Origin: Alteromonas sp. RKMC-009
GTDB lineage: Bacteria > Pseudomonadota > Gammaproteobacteria > Enterobacterales > Alteromonadaceae
Assembly: GCF_003584565.2 (NCBI RefSeq)
Contig: NZ_CP031010.1
Span: 2,170,001-2,234,000, forward strand
Length of the DNA: 64,000 nucleotides
Direction: 5' to 3'
The translations under genes and the position numbers were made by a program. Positions 57,650 to 64,000 of this stretch are shown piece by piece (position 1 is the stretch's first letter; each line of letters starts with the position of its first letter). A model generated the notes under the pieces. It had not been told where the DNA came from, made no database searches, and saw only the letters and a program-made list of their open reading frames with translations.

Positions 57650-58487
57650 CTCTATATTCGATAAGCTGCGCTACTTTCTTACCCGTTCTCTTATGAACTG
57701 CTGCATATCTCTATACAGGATAGACTATATCAACACCCATATAGGGTGATTACCGTTTCCACTCGCTTGAGTGTACTCCCTCGCGGGATAGTCGTTCGGC
57801 ATTTAGTTAAACAATGTTGCGAGGTCTGTCATGCAGTTGAAGTTGATCCAGTATCCAATTTACATGGAGTGCCGCATCTTCTTCTGAGTCGAATCGTTTA
57901 AGGAAATGATTCTTACCATTATGACGGACAACCGCTTGCCACTTATTCTTTGACTTGTCCCACGTCACATTTCGGTACTTGGATTTCGTCCCTAATTTCA
58001 ACCCAGTAGAAGGGTTGTTATAGGTTTTTAATCCTGTATCCCTGGCGTGTTGTAGGTTCTCTGCTGTAGTTACCCATTCAAGGTTACTTGCTGCGTTATT
58101 CAGCTTGTTGCCGTCTATATGGTTTACCACAGGCTTGTTCTCAGGGTTTGGTACAAATGCAGTTGCTATAAGCCGGTGAACAAGAAAGGATTTCTTTTTG
58201 CCGTCTTTAGATAACTTAACTGCTTGATAACCTGAGTTTATTGAATAAGTTTTCATTATCTTTCTGTAGTTACTTACCCTTCCTAGTGAGGATACTTCAT
58301 ACAGATTTTCATAACCGGGAATAGGCATTCCGGTTTCTTTCACTTGTTTAACATTTAGCACGGGATTGTCCTTATTGGTATGTTTGTGATGGTACTTAAA
58401 GCCCATAAGTAAAGTATACCATGTCGGAGTTTCCCCGTTTAGGTAATTTTCGACATATTGTTGCCAATATGAAGCCCTATTAATTTA
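57650..58487 (-). ncRNA. Group I intron in the DNA polymerase gene
   Basis: These 838 nt interrupt the polymerase between RLSSSGP and NLQNIP. The 5' exon ends in T and the intron ends in G, as group I splicing requires, and the join restores the frame. A P7-like pairing GACTAT (minus strand of 57788-57793) with ATAGTC (minus strand of 57723-57728) is present near the 3' end, preceded by a CCC-GCGA-GGG hairpin. An HNH endonuclease ORF fills the peripheral loop. Other pairings (P1, P3) could not be fixed by eye. Confidence 0.82.
57807..58406 (-). CDS. HNH homing endonuclease with AP2-like domain
   Basis: This 199-aa intron-encoded protein should cut intron-less polymerase alleles to spread the intron. 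A NUMOD4-type segment (IPGYENLYEVSSLGRVSN, 29-46) precedes the HNH core (HRLIATAF at 77-84, NHIDGNKLNN at 95-104, NLEWVT at 108-113). An AP2-like DNA-binding domain follows (about 144-190, YRNVTWDKSKNKWQAVV). The ATG at 58406 is 81 nt inside the intron. Confidence 0.9.
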   Translation of the reverse strand: MGFKYHHKHTNKDNPVLNVKQVKETGMPIPGYENLYEVSSLGRVSNYRKIMKTYSINSGYQAVKLSKDGKKKSFLVHRLIATAFVPNPENKPVVNHIDGNKLNNAASNLEWVTTAENLQHARDTGLKTYNNPSTGLKLGTKSKYRNVTWDKSKNKWQAVVRHNGKNHFLKRFDSEEDAALHVNWILDQLQLHDRPRNIV

Positions 58488-60131
58488 AGGTCCCGAAGAA
58501 CTCAACCGCCCGGAAACCGTGCCGCCCAGGTTAAAGTTACCGTGCAGATAGTAATGTCCGTCATCTTTCAGTACAGAGCCTTCAAAGGCTTTGATGAACG
58601 TACCCAGTATTTTGTCGGCATCAAAGAAGTCAACAATGGTCTGGATCAGTTCCTTCAAGTCCTCACGCTCTGTCATCCCGTACAACTTCATCAGGGTGTC
58701 GCCGCCTGTGGCGGGCGCACCTGAGTCTGTCTTATCCACCACCGGATACTGCAAGTACTCATAAAAGAACTGCTGCATCTGCGGGTTGGAGTTGGGATTG
58801 AACTCTACGTAATCGAAGTCAGAAAGCGGTTTCACTTTCTTCTTCAGTTTGGCGTTGGCCTTATTCATTTCCTGCTCACGCAGAAGATAAGTAAATTGCT
58901 CAACGTCCGTGTGGCCCTGAATGACAGAAACACACTCAGCGATCTTGGCTTCAAGTACCTTACGCGCTTCTTTCACCATATCCATATCAACCGGCATACC
59001 GGTTAATTCCATCTGCAGAATGAGTTTTACAGAGGGCTTAAAGATGCCTTCGTAAATCTCCAGCTGCTTATCCTGGATTAGGGTCTGGAAGTGCTTATTG
59101 AATACGTACCAGGTAGATAGACAGTCTTTCAGCTGGTAGACCTCCAAGTCCTCTTTAGAGAGTAACCGGATATCACTTACATCCTCGGCAAAGTTGCCGG
59201 CGAACTCATGTGACTGGTCTTTTAAACCTAGCTTATTTCCTGCTGTACTGTTGGTGGCCAGATAACTGATTAACTTGGTATCGTGGAATGAGCGGGTCAG
59301 TATCTCGATACCTTGTTGTTTGCCTACTTCGTCCAGAAGATTATCCATAAACAGTGTATTTATGATGATCTTCATGTCGTAGTTGGCGTTGTGGTAAATC
59401 AACGTGCCACGGTACGTAAAGAAGAATCCACGTAGCAATTGTCGGATCTTGTGGTTCGCCTTTTCGTAATCGTCACACCAGATTACCACCCCGTTATGTT
59501 GGTCCCAGGCAAAGCCAATAGTGACAATACCTGTTTCCCAGAACTTCAGTGACAGCGTTTCTGTATCACAGGTTAATTCAGGGTATTCCTTGAGTTCCTG
59601 CAGCACCGTGTACACATCACTTTCATCCCGTACATATCGGGCGTTGTGGATAATGTTGCCGCCTATCTCTGCATACGTTCCTTTCAGAACAGACGCAAGG
59701 GTATCAAGGCCCATATCCAGTTTTTCTTGTAGATCGGGGTTATAGAACATCGCGGCGTGGTTAACGCCAAGGATGACCTGCATATCCGTATAACCTTCAA
59801 TTGCACAGGGCAGGCAGTACCCGTGGTGCGGTTCGGCTTTCCGTTCCTTGGTGAGCGTTTTGAAGTAGTTACCGTCAGCACAGTAAATGTACTTAACGCC
59901 TTGTTCCTTCAAAATAGGTAGCAGATCTTTCAGGTAGTCCTTCTGCAAGGACACCGGACATTTCGCTTTGGGACCGTAGATAAGGTCGAAACAAATAATG
60001 TTTGCTTTGAATCCTCGGTCCTTCAGCGGCATGTAATAGTATCGCCGTAAAGCCGTATCGTTAAATGACTGGCTCTTAATGAGTAAGGCCACTTCGTACG
60101 ATTCGCTTTCACGGAAGATAATATGTTGCAT
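58488..60131 (-). CDS. Family A DNA polymerase, exon 1 (exonuclease and thumb)
   Basis: This exon of 548 codons starts with ATG 3 nt after the upstream gene. Residues 1-170 are an N-terminal region without recognised 5' nuclease. The 3'-5' exonuclease has D189 and E191 (CDTETLSL), D252 (HNANYDMK) and D336 (YQLKDCLSTWYV). The thumb and GGTVSGRLSSSGP follow, then the intron. Read alone the frame stops at a TAA three bases into the intron. The spliced product is 851 aa, close to the size of the T5-type phage polymerase. Confidence 0.9.
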
Positions 60132-60134
60132 TTA

Positions 60135-60647
60135 CTACACTCGCATTGTTTTCATGGCCAGAACCAGCCGTATAGACTTCAGCTGCTGGGCATGGGTGTT
60201 TTTAAAGTCTTCCAGTTCTTCTTTGTTTCTGAAGGGGGAAGTACCGTCTTTGCCCGGCAACTGGGAATGCAGCGAGTGAGGTAACAGTTCGTACAGGTCG
60301 TTAATGTTGCCCATGAAGGACAGCACCTGAATCAGTGCTACCTCGGCTTCACCTACGTAAGACCAGAGCCTTGTCCAGTCTTCAAGGTGCATATCAAACT
60401 CATCCCTTAACGACTCATGCAGCCGCTTCAGTTGAAACGGTAAGGCCGTCAGGCTTTCATGGAAGTAAGGGGTTTTGTTGTGCCGGAAACCAGGCTTTGT
60501 TTGCGTCAGTTCGTTATGCCGTACGGCAATACGGTTAATCGTGTTTTGCCTGGATTTGTAGAATGTTTCGGTAAGGTGGTTTCGCAGTAGCTGCAATAAC
60601 CCTACTTTGAAGTCACGATTATAGTCAGGCCGATTCGGGGTACTCAT
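60135..60647 (-). CDS. Phage-type protein, unknown
   Basis: This 170-aa helical protein (NHLTETFYKSRQNTINRIAV, then FEDWTRL-like and KEELEDFKNTHAQQ) has no recognised family. The ATG at 60647 is chosen over a GTG at 60656 because AGGTGA lies 6 nt upstream. It overlaps the end of the helicase gene by 23 nt and precedes the polymerase by 3 nt, so it may be a replication accessory protein. Confidence 0.6.
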   Translation of the reverse strand: MSTPNRPDYNRDFKVGLLQLLRNHLTETFYKSRQNTINRIAVRHNELTQTKPGFRHNKTPYFHESLTALPFQLKRLHESLRDEFDMHLEDWTRLWSYVGEAEVALIQVLSFMGNINDLYELLPHSLHSQLPGKDGTSPFRNKEELEDFKNTHAQQLKSIRLVLAMKTMRV

Positions 60648-61917
60648 TGAAGTCACCTGTCAGGTAGCGTTGAGGAAGTTCCCCACACATCACGACTTCT
60701 TTAGAAGCACGGGAAACAGCGACATAAAGTAAACGTGCGACATCATCCGGATTCTGGCAGTAACCCAGATCGGTTAAGTCGATGAATACTTTTTCGTAGG
60801 TTGAGCCTTGTGATTTGTGCACGGTAGATGCGTAGGCCGGACGGAGATCGCCCCAGAAATCTTTAATTTCAAAGTATGATTTCCACTCTTTCTCTTTCGC
60901 CATACGGCGAAGCAGCTGCTTCACTTTCCACCGTTCTGTAGGACAGAACATGGTGAAACCGCAACTCAGTGTTACGTCATAGCCTTCGACATCGGCAAGT
61001 ACAGACGGTGTAGAGCGTTCGATAAGCACCGGCTTATCTGTGCTGTACATCACTTCCTGTTTGGCTGAGATAATGGGTTTGTTCGTGATCAGGTATTCAC
61101 CTGCAGGATACGGCTCATGAATGCCCCGTTCATCAGCAATGTACTCGTTGTACTCAGATACACGGTCATTACGCCATGCCAGTACCTTGCAGCTGTTATC
61201 TGCCTTGTACTGTGCAGACGTAAAGGCAGCATCAATCTCAGACTGAAATGTCGGGCCATTGACGTGTCTTACTGCTGTACCGTCACAAACGAACGGTTTG
61301 AAGATTTTGGTTTCTACCGTGTTACGGTAAAGTGCCGAAATATCACTGATAGGGCCATCGTGCCGCATGATCTGACGTAACTTGGCCGTTGGTATACCTT
61401 GTCCGAAGATAGGGCTTATATCGGTGTTCACGCTGATTAGCTGGCACGGGTCACCCATGTATACGACTTTACAGCCGTAAGTCAGGTCTTGGATGTACTC
61501 TTTCAATTCGTTATCAATGAAGCTGGCTTCATCAATGATGATCAAAGAGTTCTCTTTAGGTGCTGCACCACGCCCCAGGGTCAGTTCCTGCTCTCCGGTT
61601 CTGTAGTTATTCTTCAAAACCAGTCCCAGATAGCTGTGGATAGTCAGCGGGTCAGTGTTCATGCTGTCAGCAAGTACGGTGGCCGCTTTGCGTGTGGTAG
61701 CTGTTACCGCGATTTCCTCAAACTCAGGGATCTTCTGGCCCAGTAGTTCAGTACTTTTACGTAAGGCATCCAACGCACCAATCATATACTTGATCAGGGT
61801 TGTCTTGCCTGTGCCGGCGAACCCTTCAATGACAAACTCTTGTTGTTCAGGATTTAACAGGAAGGCGATAAAGGCATTCTTTGCCTTCTTCTGGTCTTCA
61901 TTTAATGTGATATTCAT
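60625..61917 (-). CDS. Dda/RecD-like SF1B DNA helicase
   Basis: This 430-aa helicase has Walker A GFAGTGKTT (32-40), Walker B LIIIDEASF, MGDPCQL (motif III), and the late motifs STVHKSQGSTYEKVFID and YVAVSRASKEVVM. This set matches phage T4 Dda and the RecD2 group. The ATG at 61917 is preceded by GGAGA. It overlaps the next gene by 23 nt and lies upstream of the polymerase, which fits a role in replication of the element. Confidence 0.9.
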   Translation of the reverse strand: MNITLNEDQKKAKNAFIAFLLNPEQQEFVIEGFAGTGKTTLIKYMIGALDALRKSTELLGQKIPEFEEIAVTATTRKAATVLADSMNTDPLTIHSYLGLVLKNNYRTGEQELTLGRGAAPKENSLIIIDEASFIDNELKEYIQDLTYGCKVVYMGDPCQLISVNTDISPIFGQGIPTAKLRQIMRHDGPISDISALYRNTVETKIFKPFVCDGTAVRHVNGPTFQSEIDAAFTSAQYKADNSCKVLAWRNDRVSEYNEYIADERGIHEPYPAGEYLITNKPIISAKQEVMYSTDKPVLIERSTPSVLADVEGYDVTLSCGFTMFCPTERWKVKQLLRRMAKEKEWKSYFEIKDFWGDLRPAYASTVHKSQGSTYEKVFIDLTDLGYCQNPDDVARLLYVAVSRASKEVVMCGELPQRYLTGDFNEYPESA

Positions 61918-61934
61918 GGCTTCTCCATGGGGGT

Positions 61935-61971
61935 AAAAAAAGTAGGGGAGCGGAATGCAATGGGACTCCCC
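61935..61971 (-). terminator. Terminator or attenuator before the helicase
   Basis: On the minus strand GGGGAG and CTCCCC are separated by 15 nt and followed by TACTTTTTTTAC. It ends 17 nt before the helicase ATG, so it may reduce read-through from the MoxR/VWA genes into replication genes. Confidence 0.5.
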
Positions 61972-61983
61972 CACTGGGGAAAC

Positions 61984-62139
61984 CTAAAACTGGTTCATCA
62001 CGTACACGGCAATGACGGTCATTAAAAAACCGACTATGTGCGTGAGAATGTTGATTGTGCGCCGGTCCTGCTTTCGCAGGACTTGGGCGCGTTTCAGTAG
62101 TTTGTGCAGATGCGCCACCCTCTTGTGAGGGTCTTTCAT
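61984..62139 (-). CDS. Small single-pass membrane protein (51 aa)
   Basis: A short ORF starts in the stop codon of the VWA gene (ATGA overlap). The first 28 residues are strongly basic (KRVAHLHKLLKRAQVLRKQD), followed by one hydrophobic helix (about 29-48, NILTHIVGFLMTVIAVYVM). This predicts an inside-basic membrane anchor. Its DNA also contains two short hairpins (62067-62084 and 62116-62131). No family is recognised. Confidence 0.6.
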   Translation of the reverse strand: MKDPHKRVAHLHKLLKRAQVLRKQDRRTINILTHIVGFLMTVIAVYVMNQF

Positions 62140-63260
62140 CGTTCAAGCAACTCGTAGTGAATGACTTTGCCGGTATCGGCCTTAAAGTGCAGGTTGTCGT
62201 GGATTATCCAGAAGATCTGGCCTTCACGGGGAATAGGACGTTCCCTTATATCGAAACATCCGTCAGTGAAGATAATCGAAACTTCCGGCTTTTCCTCTTT
62301 GATGTCGTCCAGTACGGGACCAATGCGCGTACCGCCGCCACCGTGGAATACCAACTCAACAACATCACGCAGTTCGTTAACTGTGTGCTTATCAGTCAGA
62401 CGGGTATCAAAGGAAATAACCTCTGTAACACTGGGTTGCAGCTTCTTAACGATATGGAATATCTCAGAGATAAACTGGTCAAACTCAACCTGTGTGATTG
62501 AGCCGGAGATATCCACGTAAATACGCAAAGAGCCCAGCCGTTCAGAGTACAAACCAGGCATGATGAAGTTCTGATCCAGATACCGCTTATTCGGCTTCTG
62601 ATAAGAGTAATCATCAGCGGCTAACTCAGTCAGTACGTTATCCAGAATACGATTCCAGGGCAGCTTAGGAGTTCTGAGGTTATTCAGAAATGTAGTGACA
62701 CAACCAGGGATAGAGGAACCCTGATTCATCAGCTTGGCTTTCATGAACGCAGACTGTACGCGCTCCTCCACCCACATCGCCATGTCTTCAGCGTCCATGT
62801 CTTCACATTCACGGATGGACTGATGGACAAAGGGCAGATCACGCTCATCCACCATATCTACGATGGTGTAGATATCTTCGCTGGTCTGGTCGGCGTATAC
62901 CGGCTCATGGATAGCATCATCCAGTAACACAAAGCCAGTGCCTTTAAGGATATCGTTAGTCGCGTAGTCACATGACACATACCAGTGCTTCTTACGCTTA
63001 CCTTTCATACGGCTCACGTGCTGAAGTGCAGTGTGATATGCCGCTTTAGCCAGTAACGTAATGCGCTGGTCCGGTGTCAGACGGATGAAGGCTTCCGGAT
63101 TTATCCAGAGGTACTTCCCGTCTGTACTGAACAGCGTAGAGGACGTATCCCACTGAAAGCGCAGACTGAACAGAATAGTCGTAATGAATACGCTGTCCGG
63201 TCTGGATATCAGATGGATTTTTGCTGTATCCAGCAACTTGTTTGCTTCTTCAGTCTGCAT
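62136..63260 (-). CDS. VWA-like protein with degenerate metallopeptidase domain (DUF2201-like)
   Basis: This 374-aa protein resembles DUF2201 partners of MoxR ATPases. The N-terminal part (about 1-200) corresponds to the putative metallopeptidase domain, but its expected HExxH is KAAYH at 72-76, followed by H81, so catalysis is unlikely. The C-terminal VWA-like domain has a MIDAS-type D250-x-S252-x-S254 (YVDISGSIT), T311 and IIFTDGCFD (329-337). AAGGAAGG precedes the ATG, 8 nt after the MoxR gene. It probably binds the ATPase and a metal-dependent partner. Confidence 0.8.
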   Translation of the reverse strand: MQTEEANKLLDTAKIHLISRPDSVFITTILFSLRFQWDTSSTLFSTDGKYLWINPEAFIRLTPDQRITLLAKAAYHTALQHVSRMKGKRKKHWYVSCDYATNDILKGTGFVLLDDAIHEPVYADQTSEDIYTIVDMVDERDLPFVHQSIRECEDMDAEDMAMWVEERVQSAFMKAKLMNQGSSIPGCVTTFLNNLRTPKLPWNRILDNVLTELAADDYSYQKPNKRYLDQNFIMPGLYSERLGSLRIYVDISGSITQVEFDQFISEIFHIVKKLQPSVTEVISFDTRLTDKHTVNELRDVVELVFHGGGGTRIGPVLDDIKEEKPEVSIIFTDGCFDIRERPIPREGQIFWIIHDNLHFKADTGKVIHYELLER

Positions 63261-63268
63261 AGCCTTCC

Positions 63269-64000
63269 TTAGAAGTAAGATGAAAGTTCGTCAGCCTTTT
63301 CCAACCACTTTTCATTGGCTGAAATCTCTGTGTACCGGCGGCCCATTTCACGGATAGTAATTACCTGAAACTCTTTAGGCATACGGTCAACGAATGACAG
63401 CAAGGCCGTAGCGTTAGCGGGGCCGGTGTGTTTGGCGATTAAACCTGACAGTGCGAACAGGCTACTCGGGTCGTTCGGTACAACAGCGTCTTCCGGCGTT
63501 TTAACGATAGACACCAGATCGGGCAGCTGGTCGTATACACGGGTAAACTGGTGGAACTCATGAGCCACACCTTCACTGATTGCACCACCCAACAGAATGA
63601 CGCTCTTTGAATCCAGCTTCACTTTCTGCAGGATGTTGCTGGCAAAGTGCCATGTACGAGGACACGCGAAGGTTTTATCCGAGTGGTCCGGCTCAAACGT
63701 ATGCAGGCTGTCAGGGCGTGATTGCAGGTAAGACGTGATACGGTAATCAATACCGTTCATCTGTGCCCACTCAATCCAGTCATTCGCGGATACTGTCATT
63801 TCGATGTGTACCAGTCGTGACTGCATGGCAGTACCTAAGCGGTTTACCAGTGCACCGTCTGTTTCAAGGTTACCGGCGGCAACCAGTGCTACATCAGGGT
63901 GTAAGGAGAACTTACCGACCATACGGTCCAGCAACAGTTTGTAAGCGGCACGTTGGACTGTCTGCGGAGCATGGTTAATTTCATCTAAGAAGATAAGCCA
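63269..64000 (-). CDS. MoxR-type AAA+ ATPase, N-terminus outside the window
   Basis: Only the last 243 codons are visible. Walker B LIFLDEINHAP is at the window edge, and sensor 1 (LVAAGN) and sensor 2/arginine finger (MQSRLVHIEM) regions follow. The C-terminal helical lid continues to SSYF. The reading frame is open to the edge, so the start and Walker A lie outside. Pairing with a VWA protein is the hallmark of MoxR systems. Confidence 0.82.
   Translation of the reverse strand, partial: WLIFLDEINHAPQTVQRAAYKLLLDRMVGKFSLHPDVALVAAGNLETDGALVNRLGTAMQSRLVHIEMTVSANDWIEWAQMNGIDYRITSYLQSRPDSLHTFEPDHSDKTFACPRTWHFASNILQKVKLDSKSVILLGGAISEGVAHEFHQFTRVYDQLPDLVSIVKTPEDAVVPNDPSSLFALSGLIAKHTGPANATALLSFVDRMPKEFQVITIREMGRRYTEISANEKWLEKADELSSYF

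Larger units (their letters stand above)
48404..64000. mobile_element. Integrated phage-like element at tRNA-Leu, right end not reached
   Basis: It starts at the tRNA with integrase and excisionase and continues with replication genes (ligase, ThyX, DNA polymerase, helicase), small unknown genes, a MoxR/VWA pair, a group I intron and an IS. Nearly all genes are on the minus strand with 1-11 nt overlaps, as in phage genomes. No capsid, tail, terminase, relaxase or conjugation genes are visible in these 15.6 kb. Confidence 0.85.

Noticed and set aside
57650..58487. Intein instead of intron
   Set aside because: A stop codon follows exon 1 directly, so no continuous frame crosses the insert.
58485..60131. 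DNA polymerase read as truncated or frameshifted pseudogene
   Set aside because: The missing part follows after 838 nt, the exons join in frame at a conserved motif, and intron features are present.
61898..62146. 82-aa minus-strand ORF over the gap before the helicase
   Set aside because: The overlapping 51-aa ORF in another frame has ATGA coupling and a transmembrane helix; the 82-aa frame is Pro/His-rich and runs through the terminator.
48404..64000. CRISPR array or conjugation module in the element
   Set aside because: No spaced direct repeats, cas, relaxase or type IV secretion genes are visible.

Overview
The window reads as a chromosomal segment of a marine gammaproteobacterium, most likely of the Alteromonadales (Alteromonas-like). 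This is inferred from protein family content and gene order (lipB-lipA, rlpA-rodA-mrdA-rlmH-rsfS-holA-lptE-leuS, ftsH-folP-glmM, secG next to tRNA-Leu). No rRNA is present to prove it. About 48 kb of housekeeping chromosome is followed by about 15.6 kb of an integrated phage-like element that runs off the right edge.

Region 1 (1-9.9 kb) is central carbon and glycogen metabolism: gapA diverges from malQ-glgB-glgX, followed by gnd (6-phosphogluconate dehydrogenase) and msrB. Region 2 (10-21.3 kb) holds a DUF2989 lipoprotein, a second GAPDH-like enzyme with an N-terminal extension, an M14 carboxypeptidase, an AGCS-type symporter, a tight cluster of small and DUF349 proteins, a DUF2797 protein and asparaginase.

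Region 3 (21.5-24.3 kb) is the most interesting chromosomal locus. A good sigma70-like promoter precedes a gene that closely resembles the backbone N-methyltransferase of borosin RiPPs. It overlaps by ATGA a 70-residue peptide gene that fits a split-borosin precursor, and a periplasmic-sensor diguanylate cyclase follows.

Region 4 (24.4-37.4 kb, nearly all minus strand) is lipoate synthesis (lipB, lipA), the DUF493 protein, PBP5/6, and the elongasome/cell-envelope and ribosome cluster rlpA-rodA-mrdA-rlmH-rsfS-holA-lptE-leuS, ending with an exported SRPBCC protein. Region 5 (37.6-48.4 kb) is a Lon-like protease, a DUF2891 protein, an SDR, yhbY, ftsH-folP-glmM, tpiA, secG and tRNA-Leu(GAG). The gene rlmE, usually between yhbY and ftsH, is absent; a 457-nt non-coding stretch with a nested hairpin stands there instead.

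Region 6 (48.4-64 kb) is an element integrated at the 3' end of tRNA-Leu. It has a tyrosine integrase and excisionase at the tRNA-proximal end. Then, nearly all on the minus strand, come an ATP-dependent DNA ligase, several unknown small proteins, a divergent ThyX, a helix-turn-helix protein, a family A DNA polymerase split by a group I intron carrying an HNH homing endonuclease, a Dda/RecD-like helicase, a small membrane protein, a VWA/DUF2201-like protein and a MoxR-type AAA+ ATPase cut by the window edge. An IS110/IS1111-family element with 12-bp inverted repeats and a candidate bridge RNA has inserted between two of these genes. No structural (capsid, tail, terminase) genes are visible, so whether this is a prophage or another integrative element cannot be settled here. 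The far attachment site lies outside the window.
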